The notes under the pieces were generated by a model, which was not told the origin of the DNA, ran no database searches, and worked only from the letters and a program-made list of their open reading frames with translations. Below, piece after piece: positions 18,158 to 26,526 of a stretch of 64,000 nucleotides of DNA; the first letter of the stretch is position 1; every line of letters starts with the position of its first letter. Source of the stretch: Mesorhizobium sp. C432A (lineage in GTDB: Bacteria > Pseudomonadota > Alphaproteobacteria > Rhizobiales > Rhizobiaceae); contig NZ_CP100470.1 in NCBI RefSeq assembly GCF_030323145.1, forward strand, positions 5,807,001-5,871,000, read 5' to 3'. Made by a program: the position numbers and the translations under genes.

Positions 18158-18799
18158 TTACCGGCTGGCCCACAGCACCCCACGCTCGAAGATGGTGCGC
18201 ATTTGCGGCACGGAAAACTCATCCGCGGTGTGGCCGAGCGCGCTGAAGAAGACGCGGCCCTTGCCGTAGCGGCGCTTCCAGACCACGGGCATGACGACGC
18301 CGTCGATGAAATCGAGATGCCCACCGCTGAACGTCGTCGTCGCCAGCACCTCGTTGCTCGGGTCGACATGCATGTAATACTGCTCGGAATGGTAGGCGAA
18401 ACCCTCGATACCCCTGACGATCGGATCGTCGCTGATGATGTCGACACGGTAGTCGATGATGTCGCCGGGGTGCGCGACCCATTGGCCGCCGGTCATGAAC
18501 TGATAGGCCGGTTCGTTGCGAAAACTGTCGCCCATGGTGCCATGGAAGCCGGCAAGGCCGGTCCCGCCGCTGACGGCGGCGGTGAGGTTTTGCAGCTCCG
18601 GTTTATCGATCGTCGACATGGTGATCACCGGCACGATCAGATCGATGGCCGGGAGCTGCGGATCGGCAAGCGCCGATGTGCCCTCTTCTGTCCGCACCTC
18701 GAAGCCATGCCCGGTCAATATCTCGCTGACGACAGCGGCGCTGCGGGCCGGCGTGTGACCCTCCCATCCGCCCCAGCAAATCAGTGCCGTCTTGCTCAT
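18158..18799 (-). CDS. ThuA-like domain protein
   Basis: The ATG at 18799 (GGAGAG upstream) gives 213 residues. The sequence has the ThuA/glutamine-amidotransferase-like fold: ALICWGGWEGH at the start, GGTGLAGFHG in the middle, YHSEQYYMHVDPS and GKGRVFFSALGHTADEF near the end. ThuA proteins act in trehalose/sucrose-type carbohydrate degradation, first described in Sinorhizobium. It stands alone on the minus strand, divergent from the TerC-family gene over 257 bp, so neighbours say little about its substrate. Confidence 0.85.
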   Translation of the reverse strand: MSKTALICWGGWEGHTPARSAAVVSEILTGHGFEVRTEEGTSALADPQLPAIDLIVPVITMSTIDKPELQNLTAAVSGGTGLAGFHGTMGDSFRNEPAYQFMTGGQWVAHPGDIIDYRVDIISDDPIVRGIEGFAYHSEQYYMHVDPSNEVLATTTFSGGHLDFIDGVVMPVVWKRRYGKGRVFFSALGHTADEFSVPQMRTIFERGVLWASR

Positions 18800-19056
18800 G
18801 CTCGTCTCTCCTTTGGTCGGCAATATTGATAGGCAAGCGGAACGCTTTTGTCTTCCCTTCCATGATGGGCATTCTGGGACGGGCATTTCTGGTCGGAAAT
18901 CACGACCCGGCGATGAATTCCGTGGATGAGGACCGATTGGCCGCGCTGGCGTCTTGTTTCAATGCCGGGCTGCACTCAAATCAGCTGTCTTCGCGTTTGC
19001 GCAGACATCGGTCCGATCCGCCGCAACCAGCCGGAGCCTTCCGGGGAGACCGCTCT

Positions 19057-19701
19057 ATGAGTTTCGACCAGACGACTGTCGCCGCCTATCTGGAAGTCAT
19101 CACCATCAACCTTGTGCTGTCCGGCGACAATGTCGTGGTGATCGGCATGGCGGCCGCAGGCCTCGCCAAGGCGTTGCGGCAGAAGGCGATCATCGCCGGC
19201 ATTGCCGCGGCGGCGGTGATCCGCATTGTCTTTGCGGTGATCGCGGTGCAGCTGCTGGAAATTCCGGGGATCATGCTGGTCGGCGGCATGCTTTTGTTCT
19301 GGGTGTGCTGGAACATGTTCCAGGAGTTGCGCTCGGCCGGCGACGGCGAGGACGTCGACACTGAAGCCGTAGCACTTGCGACGGCGCGGCCGGCCAAGGC
19401 GCTGCGCACCGCGATCCTGCAGATCGTCGTCGCCGATGTCTCGATGTCGCTGGACAATGTGCTGGCCGTGGCGGGCGCCGCCGCCCACGACATGAATGCG
19501 CTGGTGTTCGGTCTCATCCTGTCGGTGGTTCTGATGGCGGTCGCCTCGACGCTGGTGGCGGCGCTGCTTGCCAGGTATCGCTGGATCGGCTGGCTCGGTC
19601 TGGCAATCATCGTCTATGTCGCGGGAAATATGACTCTGGACGGCGTCGAGCAGATGAGAACGGTCGACTTACACGCGCTGCTCTCGCCAGTTGCAAGCTA
19701 G
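19057..19701 (+). CDS. TerC/YjbE family integral membrane protein
   Basis: The ATG at 19057 follows GGGGAG and gives 214 residues; a longer frame upstream lacks the family signature. The protein is almost all membrane helices, with the two TerC-type acidic signatures NLVLSGDNVVVIG and VVADVSMSLDNVLAVAG, whose Asp residues are thought to line a metal-ion path. Family members act in tellurite resistance or Mn/Ca homeostasis and in supplying metal to exported proteins. It is monocistronic; its end is 13 nt from the convergent FAD-oxidase gene. Confidence 0.88.
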   Translation: MSFDQTTVAAYLEVITINLVLSGDNVVVIGMAAAGLAKALRQKAIIAGIAAAAVIRIVFAVIAVQLLEIPGIMLVGGMLLFWVCWNMFQELRSAGDGEDVDTEAVALATARPAKALRTAILQIVVADVSMSLDNVLAVAGAAAHDMNALVFGLILSVVLMAVASTLVAALLARYRWIGWLGLAIIVYVAGNMTLDGVEQMRTVDLHALLSPVAS

Positions 19702-19714
19702 ATTCTCCTGGCGA

Positions 19715-21100
19715 TCAAATGATATCGAAAATCCGCCCTGGGTTGAGAATGTTGTGCGGATCGAACGCCACCTTCAGCCGGCGCATGGCTGATATTTCGG
19801 CGTCGCAGCGCACGAGGTTCAGCCATTTCTTCTTGTCGAGGCCGATGCCGTGCTCGGCCGAGACGGCGCCACCGCATGCCGCCACGCCGCGATAGATGAT
19901 CTCATAGGCGGCCGCCGGTTCCGTGGTGTCGACCTGATAGTGCAGATTGCCGTCGCCGAGATGGCCGAAGACGTAGATCTCGGCGCGGTTGTCGACGGCG
20001 TGGATCGCGGCTTCGGCGTTGCGCAGGAAACCCGCCATGGTCGCCAACGGGATGCTGATGTCGACGCCGATCATGCCCTCGATCGCAAACAGGAAGCGGT
20101 TGGCCTCTTCGCGCACATCCCATAGCGCACGGAATTCGCGCGGCGACTGCGAGACGACCACGTCGGCGACGATGCCGTCCTCGACCGCCTGCATCAGCAC
20201 CGAAGCGAAACGCTCGCCGTCCAGCTCGGCCTGGTTGCCCTGGATCTCGGCCAAAACATAAACCGGCGCGCCGGCAGGCAGCGGCGCCGGCGCGGCCATG
20301 CCGGCAATCATGGCGCCGTAGAGCGGCGAGAAGTTTACCTCATAGGCCGAAAGCAAGGGCCCGAGCCGCTGCTTGAGCAACCCCAGCAACGCAATCGCCG
20401 CCTCCAGCGAGCCAAGTGCGCAAAAGGCGGCAACCTCGGTGGCGGGCTTGGGATGCAGCCGCAGGCAGGCGCGAGTAACCACGCCCAGCGTGCCTTCGCT
20501 GCCAATGAAAAGCTGGTTGAGATCGTATCCCGAATTGTCCTTGGCCAGGCCACGCAACGAAGTCAGGATCGAGCCGTCGGCAAGCACGGCCTCCAGCCCC
20601 AGCACCTGGGCGCGGTACATGCCGTAGCGCAGCACGCGAATGCCGCCAGCATTGGTGGCGATGTTGCCGCCGACCGTCGCCGTGCCGCGCGCGCCGATAT
20701 CGACGCCGAACATCAGGCCGGACGCATCGGCCGCTTCCTGCACCATTTGCAGCGGCGCGCCGGCTTCCGCGATGATGGTTGCCGCGGCGCCGTCGGGCGC
20801 TTCGACCGCGGTCATGCGCTCCAGCGACAGCACCGCTTCGCCCGGCTGCACGCGCGCGCCGCCGGCCAGCCCGGTGCGGCCGCCATGGACGACCAGCTTC
20901 TGGCCGATACCACTGCATAGGCGCAGGATTTCGGCGACGTCGGCGGCGTTGCGCGGACGCAAGACCAGTTCGGGCTGGCCGCCGCCCTTGCCGGAGAGGT
21001 CGTCGCTGTAGCGCGGATCGATAGCATCGCCGATCACAACCGCGGCGGCATCGAGCCGACGATAAAGCTGGGAAAGAAGCCGATCGATCTGTTGTGTCAT
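19715..21100 (-). CDS. FAD-binding oxidase of the GlcD/D-lactate dehydrogenase family
   Basis: A 461-residue flavoprotein, normal for the family. The N-terminal PCMH-type FAD domain has VVHGGRTGLAGG and GGNIATNAGG; the C-terminal FAD-oxidase domain has HLGDGNLHYQV and SAEHGIGLDKK, with the conserved His residues. Such enzymes oxidise 2-hydroxyacids (glycolate, D-lactate, D-2-hydroxyglutarate) to keto acids, passing electrons to the respiratory chain. Without partners such as GlcE/GlcF nearby the substrate is open. It is divergent from the LacI-type regulator gene over 226 bp that contain candidate operators, so that regulator may control it. Confidence 0.85.
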   Translation of the reverse strand: MTQQIDRLLSQLYRRLDAAAVVIGDAIDPRYSDDLSGKGGGQPELVLRPRNAADVAEILRLCSGIGQKLVVHGGRTGLAGGARVQPGEAVLSLERMTAVEAPDGAAATIIAEAGAPLQMVQEAADASGLMFGVDIGARGTATVGGNIATNAGGIRVLRYGMYRAQVLGLEAVLADGSILTSLRGLAKDNSGYDLNQLFIGSEGTLGVVTRACLRLHPKPATEVAAFCALGSLEAAIALLGLLKQRLGPLLSAYEVNFSPLYGAMIAGMAAPAPLPAGAPVYVLAEIQGNQAELDGERFASVLMQAVEDGIVADVVVSQSPREFRALWDVREEANRFLFAIEGMIGVDISIPLATMAGFLRNAEAAIHAVDNRAEIYVFGHLGDGNLHYQVDTTEPAAAYEIIYRGVAACGGAVSAEHGIGLDKKKWLNLVRCDAEISAMRRLKVAFDPHNILNPGRIFDII

Positions 21101-21139
21101 GGTGCCTGGACTGTTTCAGCGCTCTTTGTAACCGAGACT

Positions 21140-21153
21140 TTGATGCGCGACAA
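21140..21153. promoter_or_regulatory. candidate LacI-family operator between FAD oxidase and lacI-type gene
   Basis: TTGATGCGCGACAA is an imperfect palindrome centred on CpG-rich GCGC, the usual form of LacI-family sites. A further half site TTTACGC lies at 21175, and TTGACGCG occurs on the minus strand near 21165. The same half site recurs at 24634, upstream of the oxidoreductase-esterase operon. The match is by eye only. Confidence 0.4.
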
Positions 21154-21326
21154 TTTTCGCGTCAATTGAACAAATTTACGCACGGTATAATCTGTCATTG
21201 CGCGTTGAACCCACTGACGTTTCCTGTAAATTTCGTCTGCCGTTGCGTGGCAGACGCGCCGGCTGCAGGACCGTGGGCAGCGTCAAGGGATGACCGAGGT
21301 TCTGGCGCGTGCCAGACGAGGATTGA

Positions 21327-22412
21327 ATGCCAATGACGCACAAGACGATGGAGGATTTCGCCCGCTCCTGCGGCGTCTCCAGGCCGACGCTGTCGAAATA
21401 TTTCGACGATCCGACCAGCGTCAAGCCGGCAACGCGCAAGCGCATCGAAGAGGCGTTGCGGTCGTCCGACTACCAGCCCAATCTGTTTGCCCGCAACCTC
21501 AACCGCAAGCGCACCCGCGCCATCGGCATTGTCGTACCGACGGTCACCGATCCCTTCTATTCCGAAATGGTCAGCCGCATCGAGCTCAGGCTGCGCGACG
21601 AGGGCTACTGGCCGATCGTCATCTCCTCGCATGGCTCAACCGAGCTCGAAATGGAGGCGACACGTACCATCCTGTCGCTGAAAGTTTCGGGCGCGCTGAT
21701 CGCGCCGCTCGGCTTGCGCTCGGACCGGCGCACGCTGGAGAAGCTGACTCAGACAATGCCGGTCGTCTATTTCGATACCTATCTCGAAGGCGGCACGCCC
21801 TTTGTCGGCAACAACAATGCCCAGAGTGTCTCGACCATCGTCGACTATCTCTGCCGCTCCGGCGACGCCCCGATCTATTTCGACATCCCGCATGTCAATC
21901 ACAATTCGCCGGAGCGCCTGAACAGTTACGTCGCCGCGATGCGTCAGCTTGGCCAGGAGCCGGTGGTTATCGGCAACACCCGAGACTACACATGGGATTT
22001 CGAGCGCATCGGCTACGAGCAGATGGAACAGATGCTCGGGGCCAGCGGCCTGCCGGGCAAGACCAGAGGTCTGCCCGGCAAGACCGGGGGTCTGCCCGGC
22101 AAGACCGGGGGTCTGCCCGGCAAGACCATACTGTGTGCGAATGACCGCCTGGCCTTCGGCGTGATGGCGGCAGCCTTCGCGAAAGGGCTGAAGATCGGCC
22201 GCAAGGCCGATTGCGACCTGCGTATCGCCGCCCATGACGACCATCCGCTGAGCCGCTACACCTGCCCCGCACTGACCACCATCGCGCAGGATTTTGCCGC
22301 CATGGCGGGGCGCAGCGTCGAGACACTGCTCGCTTTGCTCAACGAGGATAGGGCAAACGTCGCGCCGAAGGTCAGCCTCGACGCCGCCCTGGTGATGCGT
22401 CAGTCCGCTTGA
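21327..22412 (+). CDS. LacI-family transcriptional regulator with in-frame repeat expansion
   Basis: A 361-residue regulator from ATG 21327 (GAGGA just upstream; ATG 21333 also possible). The N-terminal LacI helix-turn-helix reads MEDFARSCGVSRPTLSKYFDD, followed by the hinge and a periplasmic-binding-protein-like effector domain (IGIVVPTVTDPFYSEM, CANDRLAFGVMAA). Between these, residues 241-267 hold four tandem copies of GLPGKT, where the family normally has about one. The repeat lies on the approach to the conserved CANDRLAFG strand, so it extends a surface loop and keeps the frame. It sits between the FAD-oxidase gene (divergent) and the esterase/oxidoreductase operon (convergent, ends overlap by 13 nt) and probably regulates one or both. 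Confidence 0.88.
   Translation: MPMTHKTMEDFARSCGVSRPTLSKYFDDPTSVKPATRKRIEEALRSSDYQPNLFARNLNRKRTRAIGIVVPTVTDPFYSEMVSRIELRLRDEGYWPIVISSHGSTELEMEATRTILSLKVSGALIAPLGLRSDRRTLEKLTQTMPVVYFDTYLEGGTPFVGNNNAQSVSTIVDYLCRSGDAPIYFDIPHVNHNSPERLNSYVAAMRQLGQEPVVIGNTRDYTWDFERIGYEQMEQMLGASGLPGKTRGLPGKTGGLPGKTGGLPGKTILCANDRLAFGVMAAAFAKGLKIGRKADCDLRIAAHDDHPLSRYTCPALTTIAQDFAAMAGRSVETLLALLNEDRANVAPKVSLDAALVMRQSA
22047..22127 (+). repeat. 21-bp in-frame tandem repeat (3.9 copies) inside the LacI-type gene
   Basis: Units start at 22047, 22068, 22089 and 22110 (the last is 18 nt). The second and third are identical and the first differs at few positions, so the array expanded recently. Each unit encodes Gly-Leu-Pro-Gly-Lys-Thr plus Gly or Arg. 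Gain or loss of a unit keeps the frame. Confidence 0.95.
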
Positions 22413-23380
22413 GCCTTTCCAAAGGCAGGATCGAAGCTTCGCCACGCGGCAATGGCGGCGGCAACCGCCTGTCTCGCTGCCGGGCCGTGACGGCCCATCG
22501 AGACGAAGCCGTGGATCTGACCGGGCCAGTGTTCCAGCACGACCGGCACGCCGGCCTGCTGCAGACGCCTGGCATAGGCCTCGCCTTCGTCGGCGAGGAT
22601 GTCGTGACCGGCGATGGCGATGAAGGTGGGCGGCGCACCGGCGAGGCTTTCCGCCTTCAGCGGTGAGGTACGCCAGTCGCCGATGTCGGCGGCATTGCGG
22701 ACATAATGGTCGCGGAACCAGGCCATGGTCGAGGCGGTCAGGCCAAAGCCTATGGCGAAGCGGCGATAGCTGTCCGTCGTCTGCCCGGCATCGGTGTTGG
22801 GATAAAACAGCAGCTGCGCTGCCGGCGGATTTTTGTCCCCCCGCGTGAGCAGGCCGAGCACCGTGGCGAGATTGCCGCCCGCGCTGTCGCCGGCAACCGC
22901 GATGCGGGCAGCGTCGATGCCGAGTTCGTCCGCGGCGCTTTGCATGAAGGCAAGTGCCGATCGGCAATCCTCTATTGCCGCCGGGAATTTGTGTTCCGGC
23001 GCCAGCCGGTAGTCGACGGAAACGACGACAGCGCCTGCCTCGTTGGCGAACCAGCGGCAGATCTCGTCATGCGAGTCGAGATTGCCGATCACCCAGCCGC
23101 CGCCATGGAGATAGAGCAGCGCCGGAGCGCCTGCCGAAGGCGCGCCCTGCCCGCGATAGATCCTGAGCCTCAGCGGATCGCCGGGTCCGGCGATGATGCG
23201 CTCGCTGAGTGCTGCGACCGGTTCACGCTCGCCTTGCAGGTTTGGGAAGCCTTCATTGTAGGCACGGCGCGCCTGTTCTGGCGTTCCCGTTTCGAACGGC
23301 GGCGCACCGGCTTGGCTGCCGAGCTCGAGCACATGCCGGGCCTCCGGATCGAGTGTCGGCAGGGACGGTGGCGATGTCAC
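22400..23380 (-). CDS. alpha/beta-hydrolase esterase, hormone-sensitive-lipase family
   Basis: A 326-residue esterase. It has the oxyanion-hole motif YLHGGGW, the nucleophile elbow GDSAGGN, a following Asp in GHDILADEG and the catalytic His in QIHGFVSMG, so the triad is complete. HSL-family (family IV) enzymes hydrolyse short-chain esters and lactone-like compounds. It starts 14 nt after the end of the Gfo/Idh/MocA oxidoreductase gene on the same strand, making a two-gene operon. The pairing suggests removal of acyl groups from a sugar derivative that the oxidoreductase then handles; this is inference. Confidence 0.88.
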   Translation of the reverse strand: MTSPPSLPTLDPEARHVLELGSQAGAPPFETGTPEQARRAYNEGFPNLQGEREPVAALSERIIAGPGDPLRLRIYRGQGAPSAGAPALLYLHGGGWVIGNLDSHDEICRWFANEAGAVVVSVDYRLAPEHKFPAAIEDCRSALAFMQSAADELGIDAARIAVAGDSAGGNLATVLGLLTRGDKNPPAAQLLFYPNTDAGQTTDSYRRFAIGFGLTASTMAWFRDHYVRNAADIGDWRTSPLKAESLAGAPPTFIAIAGHDILADEGEAYARRLQQAGVPVVLEHWPGQIHGFVSMGRHGPAARQAVAAAIAAWRSFDPAFGKAQAD

Positions 23381-23394
23381 GGACGAACCTCCCG

Positions 23395-24543
23395 TCAGGC
23401 AAGCAGGGTTGCCGCTTCCTCTTCGCCAAGCAGCGGCGGCTGGTCGACCGTGCCGTTGACGGCAACCGAGCCACGGCTTTCGCCCGAAGCCAGGATCGCC
23501 TCCATGATCTCAAGCACATGCAGCGCCAGCTCACCGGAGGCGCGCGGCTTTCTGCCCGTGGCCAGCGCGCCCGCCAGATCGGCGACGCCGAGCATGCGGT
23601 AATTGGCGCGGTCGGGCGCGGAATAGGGCCAGTTGCGGGCGCCGTAGAGTTCGCTGTCGCTGGCGAAATCGACCCAGTCGGCGCCACGCTCCGACAGCGA
23701 AACGGTGCCGCCGAACGTGTCGGGGTCGGGCAGCCTGAGCGAGCCTTCGGTGCCGTGCAGTTCGATCGGATGGTTGGAGTGTTTGAACACGTCCCAGGAG
23801 GCGCCGAAGGTGACGGTGGCGCCGGAACGGAATTCGAGCAGCGACACTATGTTGGTCGGCGTGCCGACCTTGAGTGTCGTGTTCTTGAACGGCCCGTCGG
23901 CCGTGATCAGCCTCTCCTCCTGGCCGCGCGTCGCCATCGCCATGACGCGCTCGACCGGTCCGAGCAGGTTGACCAGCATGGTCAGGTAGTAGGGACCCAT
24001 GTCGAACACCGGACCGCCGCCGGGCTGATAATAGAATTGCGGATTGGGATGCCAGTGCTCCATGCCCCGTCCCATCATGAAAGCGGTGCCGGTCACCGGC
24101 TTGCCGATCGCGCCGTCATCCATCAACCGGCGCGCGCGGCGGCCGGCTGCACCCAGGAATGTGTCCGGCGCCGAGCCGATCAGCAGGCCGCGCTTCGCGG
24201 CCTCGGCGACAAGGCGGCGGCCGTCGGCGGCAGAGGTTGCCAGCGGCTTTTCGGTGAAGACATGCTTGCCCGCCGAGAGCGCTGACAACGAAATGTCGAA
24301 ATGCGCCGCCGGGATGGTCAGGTTCAGCACGAGGTCGATGTCGGGGTCGGCGAGCAGCGTGTCGACGCCAATCGCTCGGATGCCGTATTCGCTGGCGCGC
24401 AGCTCGGCCATGTCAGCGGAAATGTCGGCGCAGGCGCGTAGCTCGACACCACCGAAGAGCGCTGCATTGCGCAGATAGGTCATCGAGATGTTGCCGCAGC
24501 CGATGACACCGATGCCGAGCTTTGTCTCTGACTTTCCGTGCAT
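23395..24543 (-). CDS. Gfo/Idh/MocA family NAD(P)-dependent oxidoreductase
   Basis: The ATG at 24543 with GGAGGA upstream gives 382 residues. A Rossmann fold opens with IGVIGCGNIS; the family signature EKPLATS (the Lys of EKP is catalytic) lies near residue 95, and the C-terminal substrate domain contains GGGPVFDMGPYYLTML. Members oxidise or epimerise sugars, inositols and sugar acids. It is the first gene of the operon with the HSL esterase. A LacI-type operator candidate lies about 90 bp upstream at 24634, so it is likely regulated by the LacI gene at 21327. Confidence 0.9.
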   Translation of the reverse strand: MHGKSETKLGIGVIGCGNISMTYLRNAALFGGVELRACADISADMAELRASEYGIRAIGVDTLLADPDIDLVLNLTIPAAHFDISLSALSAGKHVFTEKPLATSAADGRRLVAEAAKRGLLIGSAPDTFLGAAGRRARRLMDDGAIGKPVTGTAFMMGRGMEHWHPNPQFYYQPGGGPVFDMGPYYLTMLVNLLGPVERVMAMATRGQEERLITADGPFKNTTLKVGTPTNIVSLLEFRSGATVTFGASWDVFKHSNHPIELHGTEGSLRLPDPDTFGGTVSLSERGADWVDFASDSELYGARNWPYSAPDRANYRMLGVADLAGALATGRKPRASGELALHVLEIMEAILASGESRGSVAVNGTVDQPPLLGEEEAATLLA

Positions 24544-24633
24544 TTCCAGCTTTCCTCCGAAGCCAAGGGCATGCTGCACGAACCGTTGCAGTTCCCACGC
24601 CCCCCCGCAATCCGCTATACAGGATTTTAAATG

Positions 24634-24647
24634 TTGACGCGCGTAAA
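24634..24647. promoter_or_regulatory. candidate LacI-family operator upstream of oxidoreductase-esterase operon
   Basis: TTGACGCGCGTAAA is a near-perfect palindrome around GCGC (6 of 7 half-site positions match). It lies in the AT-rich 255-bp region upstream of the oxidoreductase and shares the TTGAYGC half site with the region in front of the LacI-type gene. Confidence 0.5.
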
Positions 24648-24798
24648 ATTTTTATAGAGCTTATGAGAATTCTGGCGCAGGATTGGGGGGCCGCCAGCGT
24701 GAGGAGGAGAACATGACCGGCATGAAAAACGGCCGACGGCCGCTGCGAAGCCCGTGGGTCATGCGCGTCTTCCGTCGCGCATCAGAGACCGGACGGCT

Positions 24799-25560
24799 TC
24801 AGGCATAGATCACCTTGGCCCCGACCCTATCAAGCTCGCTGCGTATTGGACCGGGCAGGCCATCGTCGGTGATCACCACGTCAACGGCCGACAGCGAAAA
24901 TGCCTTGGACGTCCCGCTGACGCCCCATTTGCTCGAATCGGCGAGTAGGACAACGCGCCGGGCCATGCGAACGAGGTTTCGCTTCGTCCGCGCCATGTCT
25001 TCGTTCACGTCGACCACATCCAGTGACGAGTCTATCGCATGCGCCCCAACAAAGACCTGATGCGCTACCAGGCCGCCGAGAGCCGTATCGGCATCGGTGA
25101 TCAGCGTGCTCACCGTGTCGGGATAGACCCGGCCGCCGATCATATGAACGTCGAGCCCGGGACGATGCATAAGATGCTGCACGATATTCATGGCCGTGGC
25201 CGCGACCACGACATTGCTGAGCGGCGGTAACTGCATGGCAAGCTGCATCAAGGTCGAGCCGCCGTCGAAGATAACCGATTGGTTGTCCTCGAACAGGTCC
25301 AGCGCCGCCCGGGCGATGCGCTTCTTTGCGTCGAGGTTCGTTTGCATCCGCCGGGCGAACGCGGCCGTCGTCGAATCGGTGGTCCGGGTCACCGCCCCTC
25401 CACGGGTCTTGGTCAGCAGTCCCTTGCGGTCCAGTATTTCGAGGTCGGAGCGCACCGTGACCTCCGACACGCCAAACCCGTCCGACAGGTCCTTGATGCG
25501 AACCTGTCCGCTGCGTTGCACCTCGCCCAGGATCGATTGGCGTCTCTGCTCCGACAACAT
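24799..25560 (-). CDS. DeoR/GlpR-family transcriptional repressor
   Basis: The start at 25560 gives 253 residues, the normal length; the longer frame to 25677 would cover the promoter region. The N-terminal DeoR winged helix reads MLSEQRRQSILGEVQRSG with VSEVTVRSDLEIL as recognition helix. The C-terminal sensor domain (isomerase-like fold) has FDGGSTLMQLA and ADSSKWG. Such repressors sense phosphorylated sugars. The gene is divergent from the nine-gene sugar operon, and a 16-bp palindrome with TTTCG half sites lies between them, so this is almost certainly the local regulator. Confidence 0.92.
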   Translation of the reverse strand: MLSEQRRQSILGEVQRSGQVRIKDLSDGFGVSEVTVRSDLEILDRKGLLTKTRGGAVTRTTDSTTAAFARRMQTNLDAKKRIARAALDLFEDNQSVIFDGGSTLMQLAMQLPPLSNVVVAATAMNIVQHLMHRPGLDVHMIGGRVYPDTVSTLITDADTALGGLVAHQVFVGAHAIDSSLDVVDVNEDMARTKRNLVRMARRVVLLADSSKWGVSGTSKAFSLSAVDVVITDDGLPGPIRSELDRVGAKVIYA

Positions 25561-25630
25561 TGCCCGGCCCTTGCCTGCCTGCGCCGAGCAATCGCGCCGG
25601 CCTCGGCTCACCTTACCGGAAATATGCAGA

Positions 25631-25646
25631 TTCGAAAGCTTTCGAA
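25631..25646. promoter_or_regulatory. candidate DeoR-family operator
   Basis: TTCGAAAGCTTTCGAA is a perfect 16-bp palindrome, and CTTTCGGAAAC follows at about 25665. DeoR/GlpR-type repressors commonly recognise repeated TTCG-containing half sites. It lies between the divergent repressor and the aldolase gene and could serve both. Confidence 0.65.
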
Positions 25647-25722
25647 AGATTGTTTTTCCTTTTTCTTTCGGAAACACTGGATCGAGCTTTTTTAAATCAA
25701 CCGATCAGGGAATTTTGGACTC

Positions 25723-26523
25723 ATGAGCCTAGGAACCAAGGTGCGTCTCGCGCGCCTCTTCTCGCATCCATCGGGGAACCTTTTTGGCGGCGCGGTCGAC
25801 CACTTCGTCGGCTATGGCGACGTGCGCAAAGGCGGCCTTGCCGACCTGCCGGGTGCGCTCGCACGCGTCATGGCGGGCAAACCCGACTACGTCAGCATCC
25901 AGCCTGGCACCGCGCGCCATCTGTGGCCGCAATATGCGGGCAAAGCTTCCCTGGTGATTCAGGCGGGCTGCTTCACTGCGGACGATCGCATCAGCGAGTT
26001 GATCGCGACGCCCGAGGATGCGGTGCGCGCCGGGGCCGATGCGTTGGCCGTGGCCATTCCGGTGCGCGGCGCGACCGAGGGCAAATACATACGCTGGCTG
26101 ACCGATTCGGTGAATGCAGCAGCCCGCTACGGCATGCCCGTGGTGGCGCATATCTACCCTCGCGATTTCACCGACGGAGCAAAGATCGTCTTCACCCCCG
26201 ACGAGATCGCCTATGCGGCGCGCATCGGTTACGAGTCCGGCGTCGACGTGATCAAAATCGGCTACACCGGCGATTTCGAGTCGTTCCGGGAGACCGTCCG
26301 GACCTGCCCGGTGCCGGTTGTCATCGCGGGCGGTCCAAAGACCGATACGCTGCTCGGCGCGCTTCAGCAGACGGCGGACGCCATCCGTGCCGGCGCGCAC
26401 GGCGCCGTGGTCGGCCGCAATCTCTGGGGGCACGGCGATCCGGAGAAGGCAGCGCTTGCCTTTCGCGGCGTCATCCATGACGGCCTTTCGGCGCAAGACG
26501 CCCTGGCGAAGGCGGGTGCCTGA
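25723..26523 (+). CDS. class I (DhnA/FbaB-like) aldolase
   Basis: A 266-residue TIM-barrel aldolase of the DhnA/FbaB/LsrF group. It has the AVDHFVGYG start strand, VVAHIYPRDF, the Schiff-base strand VDVIKIGYTG (Lys), VPVVIAGGPK and the phosphate-binding GAHGAVVGRNLWG. These enzymes cleave fructose-1,6-bisphosphate or related ketose phosphates to triose phosphates. It is the first gene of a rightward operon; a PfkB kinase gene follows after 3 nt, so the pair probably phosphorylates and then splits a sugar phosphate. I cannot tell fructose bisphosphate from tagatose or other bisphosphates by sequence. Confidence 0.82.
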   Translation: MSLGTKVRLARLFSHPSGNLFGGAVDHFVGYGDVRKGGLADLPGALARVMAGKPDYVSIQPGTARHLWPQYAGKASLVIQAGCFTADDRISELIATPEDAVRAGADALAVAIPVRGATEGKYIRWLTDSVNAAARYGMPVVAHIYPRDFTDGAKIVFTPDEIAYAARIGYESGVDVIKIGYTGDFESFRETVRTCPVPVVIAGGPKTDTLLGALQQTADAIRAGAHGAVVGRNLWGHGDPEKAALAFRGVIHDGLSAQDALAKAGA

Positions 26524-26526
26524 ACG

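Noticed and set aside
22047..22127. Short tandem repeat considered as a CRISPR fragment
   Set aside because: There are no spacers; units are contiguous, in frame, and lie within a LacI-family gene.
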